From Massilia sp. Leaf139 (GTDB taxonomy: Bacteria > Pseudomonadota > Gammaproteobacteria > Burkholderiales > Burkholderiaceae_D): DNA of 64,000 bases. The position numbers were made by a program, and so were the translations under genes. Positions 24,405-34,908 of this stretch are shown here, piece by piece (positions within the stretch are counted from its first letter, which is position 1; every line of letters begins with the position of its first letter). The notes beneath the pieces are model-generated. The model saw only the letters and a program-made list of their open reading frames with translations. It was not told where the DNA came from and made no database searches. The stretch is from the NCBI RefSeq assembly GCF_001424165.1, contig NZ_LMOJ01000001.1, positions 1,360,139-1,424,138 on the forward strand, given 5' to 3'.

Positions 24405-26006
24405 CTATTGGGCGCCGTTCCCGCGCGCCGTGCGCCCGGCCCGTCCGGTGACGCGGGCAGCCTCCTGCGGCCGCGCGATGCGGGTTACCAGCACGCAGGC
24501 GATGCGCCGGTCTTCGACCTCGGCGACCTCGAAGCTGAAGTCGTCGACGTCGAGGCGTTCGCCGACCTTCGGCAGCGTGCCGAAGCGCTCCAGCATGAAG
24601 CCGGCCATCGAGCTGTAGTCGTCGCTCTCGCTGACCAGGGTGTCGATGCCCAGCTCCTGTTCCACGTAATGCAGGTCGGCCGCGCCGTCGATGCGCCAGC
24701 GGCCTGGCGCCTGCTGCACCACGGCCGGCTGCTCGTCCTCGTCGGGGAATTCGCCGGCGATCGCCTCCAGGATGTCGATCGGCGTTACCAGCCCCTGCAG
24801 CGTGCCGTATTCGTCGGCGATCAGCACCAGCTGGCCGTGCGAGCGTTTCAGTGTTTCCATCACTTTCAGGGTGTCGCCGGTCTCAGGCATGATGATCGGG
24901 GTGCGCACGTGCGCCGGGTCGATGCGCCCGCTGACCGCCAGGTCGGCCATCAGGTCGCGCGCCCGCACCACGCCGATGACCTCGTCGAGCTGCCCCTTGC
25001 AGACCGGGAAAAAGCTGTGCGGCGTCTCCATGATCTGGCCGCGGATCACGTCCGCGTCGGCGTCGATGTCGATCCAGGAAATGTCCGAGCGGTTGGTCAT
25101 GATCGAGCGGATCGAACGCTGCGACAGGCTCAGCACGCCGCTGACCATGTTGCGCTCGGCCGGCTCGAAGGCCTGGGCCTGGCTGTGGGCCGCCACCGCC
25201 GCGGCGCCGGGCCCGGCCGACTGCTCGGCCTTGCCGCCCAACATGCGCAGAATGGCGTCGGCCGTGCGCTCGCGCAGCGGCAGGCGCGCCTCTTCCTTGG
25301 CGACATTGCGTCCGGCCAGCTGGTTGAAGGCCTCGATCAGCACCGAGAAGCCGATCGCCGCGTACAGGTAGCTCTTCGGAATATGGAAGCCGAAGCCCTC
25401 GGCCACCAGCGACAGGCCGATCATCAGGAGGAAACTCAGGCACAGCACCACCACGGTCGGGTGGGCGTTGACGAACTGGGTCAGGGTCTTGGAGGCGAAC
25501 AGCATCACGCCCATGGAGACGACCACGGCCGCCATCATGACCCAGAGTTCGTCGACCATGCCAACCGCGGTGATCACCGAATCGAGCGAGAACACGGCGT
25601 CGAGCGCGATGATCTGGGCCACCACGACGCCGAAACTCGCGTATTCGACCACGCCGCCCCGGTGCGCCGTCTTGCCCTCGATCCGCTCGTGCAATTCCAT
25701 GGTCGCCTTGAACAGCAGGAACAGGCCGCCCATCAGCAGGATCAAGTCGCGCCCGGAAAACGCCAGGTCGCCGACCGAGAACAGGGGTTCGGTCAGCGAG
25801 ACGATCCAGGAAATCATGGTGAGGAGGCCCACCCGCATCAGCATCGCCAGCGACAGACCGAGCAGGCGCGCGCGGTCGCGCTGCTCGGGCGGCAGCTTTT
25901 CGGCGAGGATCGCAATGAAGATCAGGTTATCGATGCCGAGAACGATCTCGAGGACGACCAGGGTCGAGAACCCTATCCAGATGTTCGGATCCGATAACCA
26001 TTCCAT
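24405..26006 (-). CDS. TerC-family membrane protein with CBS and CorC/HlyC domains
   Basis: 533 aa. The first about 240 residues are a TerC-type membrane domain with seven or eight hydrophobic segments and the conserved acidic motifs [11 protein letters not shown] and [15 protein letters not shown]. Two CBS domains follow (residues about 300-420, [17 protein letters not shown] and [24 protein letters not shown]). The C-terminal transporter-associated domain ends near residue 510. This is the YoaE/YegH arrangement. Members of TerC are linked to metal (manganese) export and tellurite resistance; the substrate here is not known. It is a monocistronic unit. Confidence 0.9.
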   Translation of the reverse strand: MEWLSDPNIWIGFSTLVVLEIVLGIDNLIFIAILAEKLPPEQRDRARLLGLSLAMLMRVGLLTMISWIVSLTEPLFSVGDLAFSGRDLILLMGGLFLLFKATMELHERIEGKTAHRGGVVEYASFGVVVAQIIALDAVFSLDSVITAVGMVDELWVMMAAVVVSMGVMLFASKTLTQFVNAHPTVVVLCLSFLLMIGLSLVAEGFGFHIPKSYLYAAIGFSVLIEAFNQLAGRNVAKEEARLPLRERTADAILRMLGGKAEQSAGPGAAAVAAHSQAQAFEPAERNMVSGVLSLSQRSIRSIMTNRSDISWIDIDADADVIRGQIMETPHSFFPVCKGQLDEVIGVVRARDLMADLAVSGRIDPAHVRTPIIMPETGDTLKVMETLKRSHGQLVLIADEYGTLQGLVTPIDILEAIAGEFPDEDEQPAVVQQAPGRWRIDGAADLHYVEQELGIDTLVSESDDYSSMAGFMLERFGTLPKVGERLDVDDFSFEVAEVEDRRIACVLVTRIARPQEAARVTGRAGRTARGNGAQ

Positions 26007-26056
26007 TGCGACATCGCCTCCTCAGGTGCGGGCCGCGCGGCCCGCGTTTGTACGGC

Positions 26057-28258
26057 CTATGCGTAGGCCGGCAGTTTGGACAGGAGCTTGTCGAGCGTGA
26101 TCGGATAATCGCGCACGCGCACGCCGGTGGCGTTGTAGATGGCGTTCGCCACCGCCGCCGCCACACCGCAGATGCCGAGTTCGCCCACGCCCTTGGCCTT
26201 CATTGGCGAGGTCATGGGGTCGGTCTCGTCCAGGAATACGACTTCCTGGTGCGGGATGTCGCCGTGCACGGGCACCTCGTAGCCGGCCAGGTCGTGGTTC
26301 ACGAAGAAGCCGATCCGCTTGTCGACTACCAGGTGTTCCATCAGCGCCGCGCCGACGCCCATCGTCATCGCGCCGATCACCTGGCTGCGCGCCGACTTGG
26401 GATTCAGGATGCGCCCGGCCGCGCACACGGCGAGCATGCGCCGCACCCGGATTTCTCCGGTAGCGGAGTCGACCGCCACTTCGACGAAGTGGGCGCCGAA
26501 GGTCGATTGCTGGGTCTTCTTCTCCAGGTCGCCGTATTCCATGATGTCTTCGGCACTGATCTCGGCGTCGCGCGCGACCTGGGCCAGCGGGATCGAACGG
26601 GTGCCGAGACGCACGGCGCCGTCCGCGAACTCGGCCGTGGCCGGATCGAGGCCGGCCTTGGCGGCCACCATCTCGCGCAGCTTCATGCAGGCCGCATACA
26701 CGCCGGCCGTGGACGAGTTGCCGCCCCACTGCCCGCCCGAACCAGAGGACACAGGGAAGCTGGAGTCGCCCAGGCGCACGCTGACGCGCTCGATCGGCAG
26801 ACCCATCATCTCGGCCGCGGTCTGGGCAATGATGGTATAGCTGCCGGTGCCGATGTCGGTCATGTCGGTCTCGATGGTGACCGTGCCGTTCTTTTCCAGC
26901 CGGGCGCGCGCTGCCGACTTCATGTTCATGTTGTTGCGGAAAGCCGAGGCCACGCCCATGCCGATCAGCCAGCGGCCCTCGCGCACCTTGCCCGGGGTGG
27001 CATTGCGGTTCTTCCAGCCGAAGCGCTCGGCGCCCTGGCGCATGCATTCCACGAAGCGGCGCTGCGAGAACTTGCGTGAGCGCTCTTCCGGATCGACGGT
27101 CGTGTCGTTGACGATGCGGAAGGTCACCGGATCCATTTTCAGCTTTTCCGCCATCTCGTCGATCGCGATTTCGAGCGCCATCATGCCGGGCGCCTCGCCC
27201 GGCGCGCGCATCGCGTTCGCTTCGGGCAGGTCGAGCGTGGCCAGCTTCAGCTGGGTGAACCGGTTGGCGCCGGCGTACAGCAGTCGGGTCTGCTGCACCG
27301 CGGTTTCCGGCTGGCCGTCGGGCAGGTCGCCGGAGACGCTTTCGTGCGAAATTGCCGTAATCCGGCCCTCGCGCGTGGCGCCGATGCGGATACGCTGGAT
27401 GGTCGCCGGACGGTGCGTGGTGTTGTTCATCATCAGCGCCCGCTGCAGCGCGACTTTCACCGGACGGCCGGCGGCGCGCGCGCCGAGCGCGGCCATCAGG
27501 GCTTCCGCGCGCAGGAACAGCTTGCCGCCGAAGCCGCCGCCGATGTAGGGCGAGATCAGGCGCACGTTTTCCTTGGGTATGCCGAGCGTCTTGGCCATGT
27601 CCTGGCGGCCCCAGTTGATCATCTGGTTCGACGTCCACAGGGTCAGCTTGTCCCCCTCCCAGACGGCGAGCGAGGCATGCGGCTCCATCATCGCGTGCGA
27701 CTGGTCGGGCGTGGTGTAGGTGGCGTCGAGCTTGACCGGCGCGTTGGCGAAGCCGGCGGCGAAATCGCCGGTTTTCGTTTCCGGCTTTTCCTCCTTCTTC
27801 GGCAGGCGGGCGTTGTTCTTCGCGCGCTTGAGGTCGTATTCGCCCTGGGTCTTCACGTACTCGACCTTTACCAGGCCGGCCGCGGCGCGCGCCTGTTCGA
27901 AGGTCTCGGCCACCACCACGGCCACGGCCTGGTGGTAGTGCTGCACCTCGGGGCCTGCCAGCAGCCGGGCCGTGTTGTATTTTCCCTTGTCGAGCTTGCC
28001 GGCGTTCTCATAGGTGACGACCGCGAGCACGCCGGGCGCGCGCCTGGCGGCGGCGGTGTCGATCGAGGCGATCCGGCCCTTGGCCACGGCCGATCCGATC
28101 ACGTGGCCGTAGGCGGCGTTCGGGGCGGCCGCGTGCTGTTCGTAGGCATACGGCGCGGTGCCGCTGGTTTTATAGGGGCCATCGATGCGATCGGTGGGCT
28201 TGCCGACGACCTTCAGCTGGTCGATCGGGTTGGTGGTGGCGGGAGTGGTGAATTTCAT
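26057..28258 (-). CDS. paoC: aldehyde oxidoreductase molybdenum-binding subunit
   Basis: 733-aa large subunit of a xanthine-dehydrogenase-type enzyme that oxidises aldehydes to acids with a molybdenum cofactor. Cofactor-binding motifs YIGGGFGGKLFLRAEA, QWGGNSSTAG and the catalytic-glutamate loop KGVGELGICGVAAAVANAI (near residue 690) are present. The shortened N-terminus and partner genes match the E. coli PaoABC type rather than xanthine dehydrogenase. It lies 4 bp after paoB. No PaoD-like maturation gene is adjacent. Confidence 0.92.
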   Translation of the reverse strand: MKFTTPATTNPIDQLKVVGKPTDRIDGPYKTSGTAPYAYEQHAAAPNAAYGHVIGSAVAKGRIASIDTAAARRAPGVLAVVTYENAGKLDKGKYNTARLLAGPEVQHYHQAVAVVVAETFEQARAAAGLVKVEYVKTQGEYDLKRAKNNARLPKKEEKPETKTGDFAAGFANAPVKLDATYTTPDQSHAMMEPHASLAVWEGDKLTLWTSNQMINWGRQDMAKTLGIPKENVRLISPYIGGGFGGKLFLRAEALMAALGARAAGRPVKVALQRALMMNNTTHRPATIQRIRIGATREGRITAISHESVSGDLPDGQPETAVQQTRLLYAGANRFTQLKLATLDLPEANAMRAPGEAPGMMALEIAIDEMAEKLKMDPVTFRIVNDTTVDPEERSRKFSQRRFVECMRQGAERFGWKNRNATPGKVREGRWLIGMGVASAFRNNMNMKSAARARLEKNGTVTIETDMTDIGTGSYTIIAQTAAEMMGLPIERVSVRLGDSSFPVSSGSGGQWGGNSSTAGVYAACMKLREMVAAKAGLDPATAEFADGAVRLGTRSIPLAQVARDAEISAEDIMEYGDLEKKTQQSTFGAHFVEVAVDSATGEIRVRRMLAVCAAGRILNPKSARSQVIGAMTMGVGAALMEHLVVDKRIGFFVNHDLAGYEVPVHGDIPHQEVVFLDETDPMTSPMKAKGVGELGICGVAAAVANAIYNATGVRVRDYPITLDKLLSKLPAYA

Positions 28259-28262
28259 GCCG

Positions 28263-29216
28263 TCAGCCTTTCTTTGCGTCGACCAGCACGCTGTCGAGCG
28301 TGCGCCGGATCAGCGGAACCTTGTAGGCGTTTTCAGCCGTCGTTTTGGCGCCGGCCAGCAGAGTGTCGGTCGTGGCCCCGGCGCCGCGCGCCAGGACGGC
28401 GTCGGCCGCCGGCACGCGCCAGGGTCGATGGGCCACGCCGCCCAGGGCGACGCGGCCGCTGCCGTCCTTCTGGACGACCGCCGCCACCGAAACCAGGGCA
28501 AAAGCATAGGAAGCGCGGTCGCGCACCTTGCGGTAGGTGTGGTAGCCCCCGAGCGGACGCGGCAGCACCACGCTCGTGATGAGTTCGCCCGATTGAAGGG
28601 TGTTTTCGATGTGCGGGGTGTTGCCCGGCAAGCGATAGAAATCGGCGATCGGGATCACCCGCGTGCTGCCGTTGGCGCGCACCGTTTCCACGCCGGCATC
28701 GAGCAGCTGCATGGCCACCGCCATGTCGCTCGGGTGGGTGGCGATGCAGGCCGCGCTCTGGCCGACGATCGCGTGGTTGCGCGTATAGCCGCCGATCGCC
28801 GAACAGCCGCTGCCCGGCACGCGCTTGTTGCAAGGCAGATTCGTGTCGTAGAAATACGGGCAGCGGGTACGCTGCAGCAGGTTGCCGGCCGTGGTCGCCT
28901 TGTTGCGCAGCTGGGCCGAGGCCCCGGCCAGCAGGGCTCGCGCCAGCACGGCGTAGTCGCGCCGCACGCGCGGGTCGGCGGCCAGGTCGGTGTTGCGCAC
29001 GAGGGCGCCGATGCGCAGGCCGCCGCCTTCGACCGGCTCGATCCGGTCAAGTTTCAGGCCGTTGACGTCGATCAGGTGCGGCGGCGCCTCGATCTCGAGC
29101 TTCATCAAGTCGAGCAGGTTGGTGCCACCGGCGATGAAGCGCGAGCCCGGATGGCGCTCGGCGGCCGCAGCCGCCTCTGCGGGCGTGCGCGCCCGTTCGT
29201 AGGTAAATGCCTTCAT
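28263..29216 (-). CDS. paoB: aldehyde oxidoreductase FAD subunit
   Basis: 317-aa medium subunit. The FAD-binding signature [13 protein letters not shown] is at residues about 28-40, with [13 protein letters not shown] and [13 protein letters not shown] further on. The cysteines in [16 protein letters not shown] and GSGCSAIGG correspond to the additional 4Fe-4S cluster described for PaoB and absent from ordinary xanthine dehydrogenases. The ATG overlaps the paoA stop by 4 bp (ATGA). Transfers electrons from the 2Fe-2S subunit. Confidence 0.92.
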   Translation of the reverse strand: MKAFTYERARTPAEAAAAAERHPGSRFIAGGTNLLDLMKLEIEAPPHLIDVNGLKLDRIEPVEGGGLRIGALVRNTDLAADPRVRRDYAVLARALLAGASAQLRNKATTAGNLLQRTRCPYFYDTNLPCNKRVPGSGCSAIGGYTRNHAIVGQSAACIATHPSDMAVAMQLLDAGVETVRANGSTRVIPIADFYRLPGNTPHIENTLQSGELITSVVLPRPLGGYHTYRKVRDRASYAFALVSVAAVVQKDGSGRVALGGVAHRPWRVPAADAVLARGAGATTDTLLAGAKTTAENAYKVPLIRRTLDSVLVDAKKG

Positions 29217-29914
29217 GCCTTGCCCTCCTTGCCGGATGTGCTCGCTACTTTGCCCGATCCCGGCATGCCGGCCACCTCGGTGATCGCATCGAGGATGTTC
29301 GAGTAGGCGCCGCAGCGGCACAGGTTGCCGCTCATGCGCTCGCGGATCTCGTCCACGCTCAGCAGCGGCTTGGCGTTCAGGTCGGCGCTGACATGGCTCG
29401 GGATGCCCTGGCGGATCTCGTCGAGCACGGATACCGCCGAACAGATCTGGCCGGGCGTGCAGTAGCCGCACTGGTACCCGTCGTGCTTCACGAAAGCCGC
29501 CTGCATCGGGTGCAGCTTGCCCGGCGCGCCCAGGCCCTCGATGGTGGTGACCTCGTCGCCGTCGTGCATGATGGCCAGCGACAGGCAGGAATTGATGCGG
29601 CGGCCGTTGACGAGCACGGTGCAGGCGCCGCACTGGCCCTGGTCGCAGCCTTTCTTGGTGCCCGTGAGTTTCAGGTTTTCGCGCAGGGCGTCAAGCAGCG
29701 TGGTGCGGGTGTCGACGGTGAGTTCGCGGCGCTGGCCGTTCACGCGCAGCGTCGTCCTGGCGCTCGTCGGCGGCGGGTTCGGCGGCGTTTGCGCCGCTTG
29801 CGGCGCGTTGGCCTGGGCCGCGGCCACGGTCGGTATTGCGGCGGCGGTCGCGGCGGCGGCGCTCGACAACAGCAGGTCGCGCCGCGAGAGCTTCAGGTCG
29901 CTCAGGTCATCCAT
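29213..29914 (-). CDS. paoA: aldehyde oxidoreductase 2Fe-2S subunit, Tat-exported
   Basis: 233-aa iron-sulfur subunit and first gene of paoABC. A twin-arginine signal ([20 protein letters not shown]) at residue 9 directs the folded complex to the periplasm. The two 2Fe-2S sites are [21 protein letters not shown] (ferredoxin-like domain) and [10 protein letters not shown] with CRCGAYSNI (helical domain). A Pro/Ala linker follows the signal. The gene is divergent from the hybrid histidine kinase, with a 339-bp gap that has no clear promoter. Confidence 0.93.
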   Translation of the reverse strand: MDDLSDLKLSRRDLLLSSAAAATAAAIPTVAAAQANAPQAAQTPPNPPPTSARTTLRVNGQRRELTVDTRTTLLDALRENLKLTGTKKGCDQGQCGACTVLVNGRRINSCLSLAIMHDGDEVTTIEGLGAPGKLHPMQAAFVKHDGYQCGYCTPGQICSAVSVLDEIRQGIPSHVSADLNAKPLLSVDEIRERMSGNLCRCGAYSNILDAITEVAGMPGSGKVASTSGKEGKA

Positions 29915-30253
29915 ATTCTTCGAAGCCTTCTGGTCTGTGGCCGCGTCCTGCGGCCGGGTTGGTTCGGTTTCCAGAAGGGCGCCGCGGCGGCCGTCCGGGA
30001 AGTCGCCTTATGATAAAGATATTCTCGAGGGCGGGCGGCACGGTTGACCCGCCCTGTGCCGGTGCGCCACGACGGGGCACGAAAGGCGTCCGGCGCACCA
30101 ATCGGGGGCATTCCTGGCGGCCGCGGATACTGCAGAGCTGCAAGTGGGCAGCCGGGCGCAAGGCAGGGTATGATCCCGGTTCCGCCGATCCCGCTCTGCC
30201 CGTTTTCGTGGCGGAATGTCCTCTTTCCACCTGCCGCGCAGTGCGCCACCACG
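29915..30253. other. intergenic gap between paoA and the histidine kinase
   Basis: 339 bp separate the divergent starts. It should carry promoters for both directions. I see AT-rich patches (GATAAAGATATTC around 30011 and a TATGAT at 30169) but no paired -35/-10 in either direction and no clear dyad. Confidence 0.4.
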
Positions 30254-32722
30254 ATGAACGCATCGATTCCCCTGGATCCCGATCACCAACGAAGAACCCG
30301 ACACGACTATGAGCGCCGGCGCGAATTTGCCGGGCTGTTCGAGGAAGCGCCGACCTTCATGGCGCTGCTGCACGGTCCGCAGCTCGAGTTCGAGTTCATC
30401 AACCCGGGCTACCAGCGCCTGATCGGGGGACGCGACGTCATCGGCCGCAACATGGCCGATGTGCTGCATGACGTCGCCGCCCAAGGCTATGTCGCCATGG
30501 TCGACGCGGTCTACCGAACCGGGGTTCCGATCACCGCCTCCGGTGCGAAATACGGGATGCAGGTGGAGCCCGGCGGCCCCGTCCTCGTGCGCTACATCGA
30601 TTTCGTGCTGCAGCCGGTGCGCAACTCGGCCGGCGACATCGATGGCATCTTCATCCTGGGCACCGACGTCACGGATCGGGTGCTGATCGAAGCCCGGCGC
30701 GATGCGCTGGTTCGGCTGACCGACATGGTGCGCGACGCGACCGCCGCCCAGGACATCGTCAACGGCGCCTGCCGCATCCTCGGCGAGACGCTGGGAGCGA
30801 GCCGGGTCGGCTTTGCGGTGGCCAACGCGGCGGACGAGACCGTGCGCCTCGACGGCAACTGGCAGCTGCCGGGCGCGGCGAGCCTTCCCGAGACGATCAA
30901 CCTGCGCGCCTTCGGCGATTTCATCGACGACCTCCGGGCCGGCGCGGCGGTCGCGATCGACGACGTGGCGCTCGATCCGCGTACGGCCCATGCCGCGCAG
31001 GCCCTGGCCGAACTCGATTCGGTCGCCTTCATCGACCTCCCGGTCATCGAGGACGGCCGGCTGGTGGCGCTGGTCTACGTCAACAGCGCGGAGGCGCGCA
31101 CATGGAGCCCGGACGACGTCGCCCTGGTGCGCGAGGTGGCCGAACGCACGCGCACCGCGAGCGAGCGCCTGCGCAATGCCGACGCGCTGGCGGCCAGCGA
31201 GGCAAAGTTCCGCACCATTGCCAACGCCATGCCGCAGATGGTCTGGTCGACCCTGCCCGACGGCTTCCACGACTACTACAACGCGCGCTGGTACGACTTC
31301 ACCGGCGTGGTGCCGGGCGAGACCGACGGCGAGCGCTGGGCCGACATGTTCCACGCCGACGACCGCGAGGAAGCCTGGGCGCGCTGGTCGCACAGCCTGG
31401 CCACGGGCGACACCTACGAGGTGCAGTACCGCCTGCGCCACCGTTCCGGGGTCTACCGCTGGGTGCTGGGCCGCGCGCTGGCGGTGCGCGACGACGCCGG
31501 CCGCATCATCCGCTGGATGGGCACCTGCACCGACATTCACGATCAGAAGCTGGCCGAGAACGAGCTGCGCCAGGCCAACCAGCGCAAGGACGAATTCCTC
31601 GCCATGCTGGCCCACGAGCTGCGCAACCCGCTGGCGCCGATCAGCACAGCGGCGCAAGTGATGCGCCTGCGCCACCACGACGCCGACTACGTCAAGCGCG
31701 CCAGCGACATCATCGGCCGCCAGGTGCGCCACATGACCGACCTGGTCGACGACCTGCTCGACGTCTCGCGCGTCACCCGCGGCCTGGTGCAGATGGCGCG
31801 CGAACCGGTCGACCTGAAGCTGGTCGTTAACAGCGCGCTGGAGCAGGCGCGGCCCCTCATCGAGGCGCGCCACCATGCGCTCGACGTGCACGTGGACGGC
31901 GAGCCCGCCTGGGTCAGCGGCGACCGCACGCGCCTGACCCAGGCGGTGTCGAACCTGCTCAACAACGCCGCCAAGTACACCCAGCAGCACGGCCGCATCG
32001 AGGTCACGCTGCAGCTCGCCGACGGCCAGGCCAGCCTCGCCGTGCGCGACAACGGCAGCGGCATCGCCCCAAGCCTGCTGCCGCACGTGTTCGACCTGTT
32101 CACCCAGGGCGAACGCACGCCCGACCGCGCCCAGGGCGGCCTCGGACTCGGCCTGGCCCTGGTGAAAAGCATTGCCGCCCACCACGGCGGCAGCGTGCGC
32201 GCCGACAGCGGCGGCGCGGGACAAGGCAGCAGCTTCACGATCGCGCTGCCCCTGATTGCGCCGCCGGCACTCGAGGCCGCCGCAGGCGCTGGCGCCGGCG
32301 CCCAGCCGCAGCCGGTGGCCCCGCGCCGCATCGTCATCGTCGATGACAACCGCGACGCCGGCGCGTCGCTCGCCAGTGCGCTCGAAGCGCGCGGCCACGG
32401 CATCGCCCTCTTCGACGACGCCCAGTCGCTGCTGGACGCGGCCGAGCTGGGCCCCGTCGACGCCTATATTCTCGACATCGGCCTGCCCGGCATTGACGGC
32501 TACCAGCTGGCGCGCCGCCTGCGCCAGAACGCCGGCGGCGCGCAAGCCCTGCTGGTCGCCCTCACCGGCTACGGCCAGGCGCATGACTTCACGCTGTCGA
32601 AAGCGGCCGGCTTCGACCACCACCTGGTGAAACCGGCCGACCTCGAGCAGCTCGACCGCATCCTGGCCGCGGTGCCTGCACCGGCATCGGCGCCGGCACA
32701 GGAACCCGCTCCAGGCGCCTAA
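30254..32722 (+). CDS. hybrid sensor histidine kinase (PAS-GAF-PAS-HisKA-HATPase-REC)
   Basis: 822-aa cytoplasmic-looking hybrid kinase; no membrane segments seen. PAS about residues 20-140 (ADVLHDVAAQGYVAM), GAF about 155-300, a second PAS/PAC about 315-430 (MPQMVWSTLPDGFHDYYNARW, RDDAGRIIRWMGTCTDIHD). HisKA has the phospho-acceptor His454 in MLAHELRNPLAP. HATPase shows NLLNNAAKYT and GGLGLGLALVKS. The C-terminal receiver carries Asp741 in ILDIGLPGIDG and lysine in HLVKPADL. Divergent from paoABC, but no direct link is shown. Start codon chosen where PAS-family similarity begins. Confidence 0.9.
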   Translation: MNASIPLDPDHQRRTRHDYERRREFAGLFEEAPTFMALLHGPQLEFEFINPGYQRLIGGRDVIGRNMADVLHDVAAQGYVAMVDAVYRTGVPITASGAKYGMQVEPGGPVLVRYIDFVLQPVRNSAGDIDGIFILGTDVTDRVLIEARRDALVRLTDMVRDATAAQDIVNGACRILGETLGASRVGFAVANAADETVRLDGNWQLPGAASLPETINLRAFGDFIDDLRAGAAVAIDDVALDPRTAHAAQALAELDSVAFIDLPVIEDGRLVALVYVNSAEARTWSPDDVALVREVAERTRTASERLRNADALAASEAKFRTIANAMPQMVWSTLPDGFHDYYNARWYDFTGVVPGETDGERWADMFHADDREEAWARWSHSLATGDTYEVQYRLRHRSGVYRWVLGRALAVRDDAGRIIRWMGTCTDIHDQKLAENELRQANQRKDEFLAMLAHELRNPLAPISTAAQVMRLRHHDADYVKRASDIIGRQVRHMTDLVDDLLDVSRVTRGLVQMAREPVDLKLVVNSALEQARPLIEARHHALDVHVDGEPAWVSGDRTRLTQAVSNLLNNAAKYTQQHGRIEVTLQLADGQASLAVRDNGSGIAPSLLPHVFDLFTQGERTPDRAQGGLGLGLALVKSIAAHHGGSVRADSGGAGQGSSFTIALPLIAPPALEAAAGAGAGAQPQPVAPRRIVIVDDNRDAGASLASALEARGHGIALFDDAQSLLDAAELGPVDAYILDIGLPGIDGYQLARRLRQNAGGAQALLVALTGYGQAHDFTLSKAAGFDHHLVKPADLEQLDRILAAVPAPASAPAQEPAPGA

Positions 32723-33453
32723 TTGCTCATGGCGAGCTCGCCGTCGACCGCAGCCAGGCCGTCGGCCGCGGCGGCGGCGGCGACCATTTTCGCGGTCAAA
32801 GGCGCGCCGCTGTCGTAGTCGACCACCTCCTCCCCCGCGCCGTCCTGGTGGCTGATGCGCACGCGCATGCGGTGGGCGTGCGGCGCCGCGCCGCCGTCGA
32901 CGGCGTCGACCACGAACCGGTAGCCGGGGCGGCCGTTGTAGCGCCCCGTCCCGTCCAGCCGCACCTGGCCGCCGCTGCGCGAGACAGTACCGACCTGCTC
33001 GCTCTTGAACGCGAACGGCCGGTTCAGCGCCACGACCGCCCTGGCCGAACCCAAGCCGCCCTGCGTGCCGAGCGGCGCCCACAGCGCAAATTGCAGGGCC
33101 CTGCCCGCTTTGGCGTCCGCCTGCGTGGCCGCCAGGGTGCCGCGTCCGCTCAAGGCGGCGACGCCCGGCGCGTTGATCAGTACCTGGCGGCGCGTCTCGG
33201 TCGTGCGGCCGCCCGAATCGGTCACCCGCAGCACCAGGGTCTGGAAGCCCGGCGCGCAGAAGGTATGGCGCAGGCTCACCTGGCCGCGGCCATTCGCCTC
33301 GGTGACCAGCGGATGCGGCGTGGGGCAGCTGTCGCCCCAGTCGGCGACCGCAGTGTGGGTCTGGCGCGCGGAATTGTCGACGAAGCCGAGCCTGGCCGTC
33401 ACTTCCTGGCCGACGGTGACGATGGCCGGCAGGCCCAGCACCGGACCCAGCAC
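32719..33453 (-). pseudogene. PKD-domain protein, apparently lacking its 5' end
   Basis: The frame encodes about 244 residues with a PKD-like fold (TAVADWGDS, LRHTFCAPGFQTLVLRVTDSGGRT) followed by a beta-rich C-terminal domain (ALQFALWAPLGT, VRLDGTGRYNGRPGYRF). There is no signal peptide. Open frame continues upstream only into the divergent permease gene, with no ATG near. The only in-frame start is GTG beside VLGPVLGLP. I suspect a 5'-truncated secreted protein, or a poorly annotated small protein. Its stop overlaps that of the histidine kinase. Confidence 0.5.
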
Positions 33454-33519
33454 GGGCGCGTCGGGAGCACATCCTTCACATCCAGCCTGTAGAATCCGCT
33501 TTTTGCCCGGCCCTCCCCC

Positions 33520-34908
33520 ATGACTACACAAGCCCCGCCGTCCGTCACGCCCCCGCCCGCCTCGGAACTGATCCTCGGCCTGGAAGACCGTCCCCGTCCC
33601 CTGATCGGCCTGCTTGCAGCCCTGCAGCACCTGCTCGCCATCATCGTGCCGATCGTTACGCCGGGCTTGCTGATCTGCCAGGCCCTGGGCGTGTCGGCGC
33701 GCGACACCAACCTGATCGTCTCGATGTCGCTGGTCATCTCGGGCATCGCCACCTTCGTGCAATGCCGCCGCTTCGGGCCGCTCGGCGCGGGCCTCCTGAT
33801 CGTGCAGGGCACGAGCTTCAATTTCGTCGGCCCGCTGATCGCCGGCGGCAGCTTGATGGTCAAGAACGGCACCCCGGTGGAAGCCGTGATGGCCGCCATC
33901 TTCGGCGTCGTCGTCGCAGGATCGTTCGTCGAGATGGGCGTGTCGCGCATCCTCCCTTACGTCAAGCGCATGATCACGCCGCTGGTGACGGGCATCGTGG
34001 TGCTGATGATCGGCCTCACCCTGATCAAGGTCGGCCTGGTAAGCATGGGCGGCGGCTTCCAGGCCATGCAGAACGGCAGCTTCGCCAACGGCGAGAATCT
34101 GCTGCTCTCGGGCGTGGTGCTGGCTTTGATCGTCGGCCTGAACCGGGTTCCCGTGGTCTGGATCCGCAGCTGCGCCATCGTGATCGCCCTCGCTGTGGGC
34201 TACCTGCTGGCCGCTTCGATGGGACGGCTCGATTTCAGCGGCATGCACGAGGCGCCGCTGTTCCAGGTGCCGCGCCCGCTGCACTTCGGGCTCGACTTTT
34301 CCTGGTCGCTGTTCATCCCGATGATCGTCATTTATCTGGTGACTTCGCTGGAAGCGATCGGCGACGTCACGGCCACCAGCAAGATCTCGCGCGAGCCGGT
34401 CGAGGGGCCGCTGTGGATGCGCCGCATCAAGGGCGGCGTGCTGCTCAATGGCGCGAACTCGCTGCTGGCCGGCGTCTTCAATACCTTCCCGAGTTCGATC
34501 TTCGCCCAGAACAATGGCGTGATCCAGCTGACCGGCATCGCCAGCCGCCATATCGGCGTCTACATCGCCCTGTTCCTGGTCGTGCTGGGCCTGTTCCCGG
34601 CGGTGGCCGGCGTGATCCAGGCCGTACCGGAGCCGGTGCTGGGCGGCGCGGCGATGGTGATGTTCGGCGCCGTGGCCGCGGCCGGCATCAACATCCTGGC
34701 CAGCGTCACGCTCGATCGCCGCGCCCTGCTGATCATCGCCGTCTCGCTGGCGCTGGGCCTGGGCATCTCGCAGGTGCCGGAGTTCCTGGCCCACATGCCA
34801 TCCGCCCTGCGCAACGTGTTCGAATCGGGCGTGGCGACGGGCGGCATCTGCGCGGTGCTGATGAACTGGTTCCTGCCGGCGAACCCGCAGGAAGGCGCGC
34901 GGATCTAA
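33520..34908 (+). CDS. xanthine/uracil-type permease (NCS2 family)
   Basis: 462-aa proton-symporter of the nucleobase-cation-symporter-2 family, with about 12-14 membrane segments. Conserved motifs are LLAALQHLLAIIVPIVTPGL at the N-terminus, VQGTSFNFVGPLI (substrate-site QGTS-like loop) and the middle ATSKISREPVEG region, with NTFPSSIFAQNNGVIQLTGI. The sequence is nearest to purine (xanthine/urate) transporters such as XanP/PbuX, but substrate cannot be fixed by eye. Its stop codon overlaps the convergent dehydrogenase stop by two bases. Confidence 0.88.
   Translation: MTTQAPPSVTPPPASELILGLEDRPRPLIGLLAALQHLLAIIVPIVTPGLLICQALGVSARDTNLIVSMSLVISGIATFVQCRRFGPLGAGLLIVQGTSFNFVGPLIAGGSLMVKNGTPVEAVMAAIFGVVVAGSFVEMGVSRILPYVKRMITPLVTGIVVLMIGLTLIKVGLVSMGGGFQAMQNGSFANGENLLLSGVVLALIVGLNRVPVVWIRSCAIVIALAVGYLLAASMGRLDFSGMHEAPLFQVPRPLHFGLDFSWSLFIPMIVIYLVTSLEAIGDVTATSKISREPVEGPLWMRRIKGGVLLNGANSLLAGVFNTFPSSIFAQNNGVIQLTGIASRHIGVYIALFLVVLGLFPAVAGVIQAVPEPVLGGAAMVMFGAVAAAGINILASVTLDRRALLIIAVSLALGLGISQVPEFLAHMPSALRNVFESGVATGGICAVLMNWFLPANPQEGARI

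Noticed and set aside
30008..33472. Long minus-strand open frame opposite the histidine kinase
   Set aside because: The plus-strand reading has complete PAS, GAF, kinase and receiver domains; the minus-strand frame has none.
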